Below, piece by piece: positions 62,163 through 64,000 of a stretch of 64,000 nucleotides of DNA (position 1 is the stretch's first letter; each line of letters starts with the position of its first letter). Position numbers and translations under genes: made by a program. The notes beneath the pieces were generated by a model. It ran no database searches and had not been told where the DNA came from. It saw only the letters and a list, made by a program, of their open reading frames with translations. The DNA comes from Desulfosarcina sp. BuS5 (GTDB lineage Bacteria > Desulfobacterota > Desulfobacteria > Desulfobacterales > BuS5), in the NCBI RefSeq assembly GCF_028752835.1, contig NZ_CP087952.1, positions 2,771,041-2,835,040 on the forward strand, read 5' to 3'.

Positions 62163-64000
62163 CCAGGTAGGAGCATCGGTTACCCGACGCCCCCCCTACA
62201 GACCCGTACGTGAAGATTTCCCTCATACGGTTCCTCGGTTCAAATCCTTTTTACCGGATTATCAACCAAACAGGCGACACCCCGTTTGGCGTATAACTTT
62301 GCAGCCCTTACGGCATCAAATATTATGGACTATTCTGGGTAATGGCAGTGGGTATGTTGTGCGCAAGTCCTCGAACATTACTTCGCCCTTGTGACTTCTT
62401 CGGCTTAACCATCGACGCCATGCTTTCTCAGTATATTCAAACACAACTTCCAGCACTTTGTAGTTACTTATTACTCCAAAGTACTGGTAAAAACCTCGCA
62501 GTTTACTGCAAAGAATCTCATACTGCTCGGCCATTGGCTTATGACGGTTATCCTTGCACCATATCCATATTCTCTTCATAAAACGGCTTGAACGCTTTCT
62601 TGCCGTCTTTTTCTTTATTACCATGTACCCTTTTAATGATTTTGACCAGTAAAATGTAAACCCTAAAAAATCAAACGTCCCGTTTCCCTTTCCGCTAATG
62701 CGTTTGGAAAATCGAATCAGTTTTGTCTTTTCCGGGTGAAGTGACAGCTCGAACTGTTCGAACCGCCTGGGTAATACATCCATGACACGCAATGCGTCTT
62801 TTTCATACTCGAACCCGAGGATGAAATCATCCGCCCAGCGTATGATGGAGCATCTCCCTTTCATCCGGGGGATCACTTCTTTCACGTACCAGTCATCTAA
62901 AACATAATGAAGAAAGATATTACTGAGCACAGGGGAAATTACTCCTCCCTGTGGAGTGCCCGTTTCAGAGTACGTCAGGTTGCCTTCCTCCATTACGCCT
63001 GCATTCAACCACTTCCCTATCAGGCGAATCATTCCGCCGTCACTTACTCTCCGACGTATCATGTCTTTAAGTAACTCGTGATTAATATTGTCAAATAGTC
63101 CTGTAATATCTGCGCTTACTATCCAGCTGATATTCTGCTTCAAGCATTGCTCACGTAAATCTTTGATTGCCATGTGTTGGCTCCGACCTTTTCTGAATGC
63201 ATGGGAAAAATTGTAAAAATTCCTGTCAAATATGACATTCAATATGGCTGCTGCTGCTTTCTGGACAATTTTATCCTCAAGTACAGGTATGCCAATTGGA
63301 CGCTTTTTCCCTCCTTCCTTGTCTATCCAGATACGCTTTACAGGAGACGCAACGTACTGTCCTCTCCGCAGTCGTTCATACAGATTATAGAGGTTTTGAT
63401 CAAGATTTTCGGCATACTCCTTTGCCGTAACCTTGTCCACTCCTGCAGATTTGCTTTTCCGAATTTTACGAAAGGATTGTTTCAGTAAATCAAAGTCTAT
63501 CCGATGGACTACTGATGTAAATACCAGTTCAGGATTACTTTGAGCAAGCAGCTCGATTTTGATAAGGGATGACCCACCTGTTAACACCGGTGGTTGTCCC
63601 CATTCTATCGGTCTGGAATTGCAAGCGACCGTTCTTGCAATTTCTCGGCTTTTTGTTGATATGGTTTGTGACATCTGTGTATCTCCCATAATTCCTGCCA
63701 AAAAAACGTTATACCCTGCTTCACCTTCCCTGCAGTGGGTCGCTTGGGCATCACTTCCCCACCTTTCCGATCAAGATAGTTCAATTCTTAATCATCGGTA
63801 CTATGATCTGCTAAGACTTCCGAATGTTTATCTCAGGTTCGTTCGCTCTTCGCTATCCTCCCCTGATACCTTGTATCGCCCATCTTTTAATGTTTGTGTT
63901 TCTGCCAATGGCAGACTCGTTGCAAGGCGGGACATTCCTATGCAACGCCGGGATTTCGCTTGCGCTGGATTTCCTGTTACCGTTCTTTTTACCCAAGGAA
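62163..64000 (-). mobile_element. Group II intron, copy 3 (runs off the right edge)
   Basis: Same 3' end and RT as the other copies. The 5' part continues past the window. 63702-64000 is the intron RNA upstream of the RT frame (domains I-IV). Confidence 0.9.
62316..63701 (-). CDS. ltrA: Group II intron reverse transcriptase/maturase, copy 3
   Basis: 461 residues, identical in translation to the other two. Complete within the window. Confidence 0.93.
   Translation of the reverse strand: MAGIMGDTQMSQTISTKSREIARTVACNSRPIEWGQPPVLTGGSSLIKIELLAQSNPELVFTSVVHRIDFDLLKQSFRKIRKSKSAGVDKVTAKEYAENLDQNLYNLYERLRRGQYVASPVKRIWIDKEGGKKRPIGIPVLEDKIVQKAAAAILNVIFDRNFYNFSHAFRKGRSQHMAIKDLREQCLKQNISWIVSADITGLFDNINHELLKDMIRRRVSDGGMIRLIGKWLNAGVMEEGNLTYSETGTPQGGVISPVLSNIFLHYVLDDWYVKEVIPRMKGRCSIIRWADDFILGFEYEKDALRVMDVLPRRFEQFELSLHPEKTKLIRFSKRISGKGNGTFDFLGFTFYWSKSLKGYMVIKKKTARKRSSRFMKRIWIWCKDNRHKPMAEQYEILCSKLRGFYQYFGVISNYKVLEVVFEYTEKAWRRWLSRRSHKGEVMFEDLRTTYPLPLPRIVHNI

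Noticed and set aside
1-64000. CRISPR arrays, tRNA and rRNA genes
   Set aside because: No regularly spaced identical repeats and no cloverleaf or rRNA-like sequence was found on either strand by eye. A tRNAscan or Infernal run would settle this.

Overview
The window looks like a chromosomal segment of a Desulfobacterota (Desulfobacterales-like) bacterium. The reasons are the moderate, AT-leaning base composition, the surface proteins ending in VP(I/V)P(A/G)A-type exosortase tails, the paired MinD-like ATPases with ferredoxin inserts, and the very heavy load of insertion sequences, group II introns and palindromic repeats. No rRNA, tRNA or CRISPR array was found. The taxonomic call is an inference from gene content.

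Layout. (1) 1-2.5 kb: a large IS (copy 1) inserted into another transposase gene. (2) 3.0-6.1 kb: lon and tsaB. (3) 6.2-14.7 kb: accessory DNA with two truncated copies of the large IS, an IS3-type element, thyX, a MazF-like and a HicAB toxin-antitoxin pair, a DDE transposase with clear inverted repeats, and the second copy of a small MITE. (4) 14.8-22.7 kb: a coiled-coil membrane protein, a graveyard of C-terminal gene fragments (RAYT, cysC, GHMP kinase), an AlbA_2 regulator, an AAA-like/nuclease protein, two tandem paralogous ATPases, and an AbrB/PemK pair. (5) 22.7-36.9 kb: mostly housekeeping genes. These are an M48 protease, an inositol monophosphatase, a universal stress protein, an ALDH pseudogene, waaF and a second GT9-like gene, an orphan cobalamin riboswitch cassette, an acyltransferase, rmuC, radC, mpl, an isochorismatase-family hydrolase and mltF. 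(6) 37-40.6 kb: a TrkA remnant, a PemK pair, and a NifX-like gene with two MinD/ferredoxin ATPases. (7) 41-49.5 kb: an IS carrying a group II intron, a broken hybrid kinase and an intact 1042-residue hybrid sensor kinase. (8) 49.5-64 kb: IS4 copies, a second cobalamin riboswitch cassette, an AraC-type protein, a third cobalamin riboswitch, and a run of exported VPxPA-tail surface proteins, interrupted by two more intron copies.

The most interesting biology is at 56.1-61.7 kb. A canonical cobalamin riboswitch lies upstream, on the same strand, of a DUF4465-like remnant and three exported, C-terminally anchored beta-rich proteins. Two of these resemble cell-surface proteins of corrinoid-uptake loci. 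I infer a vitamin-B12-regulated, exosortase-anchored surface capture system, now partly disabled by a group II intron and by decay. Two further near-identical cobalamin riboswitch cassettes (29.2 and 51 kb) have no corrinoid gene behind them and may be stand-alone riboswitch RNAs. All three cassettes carry a shared GAGGGATG/CATCCCTC hairpin and are followed by a member of a dispersed palindromic repeat family. That family keeps constant linkers but swaps its stems while keeping them paired (about eight copies in the window).
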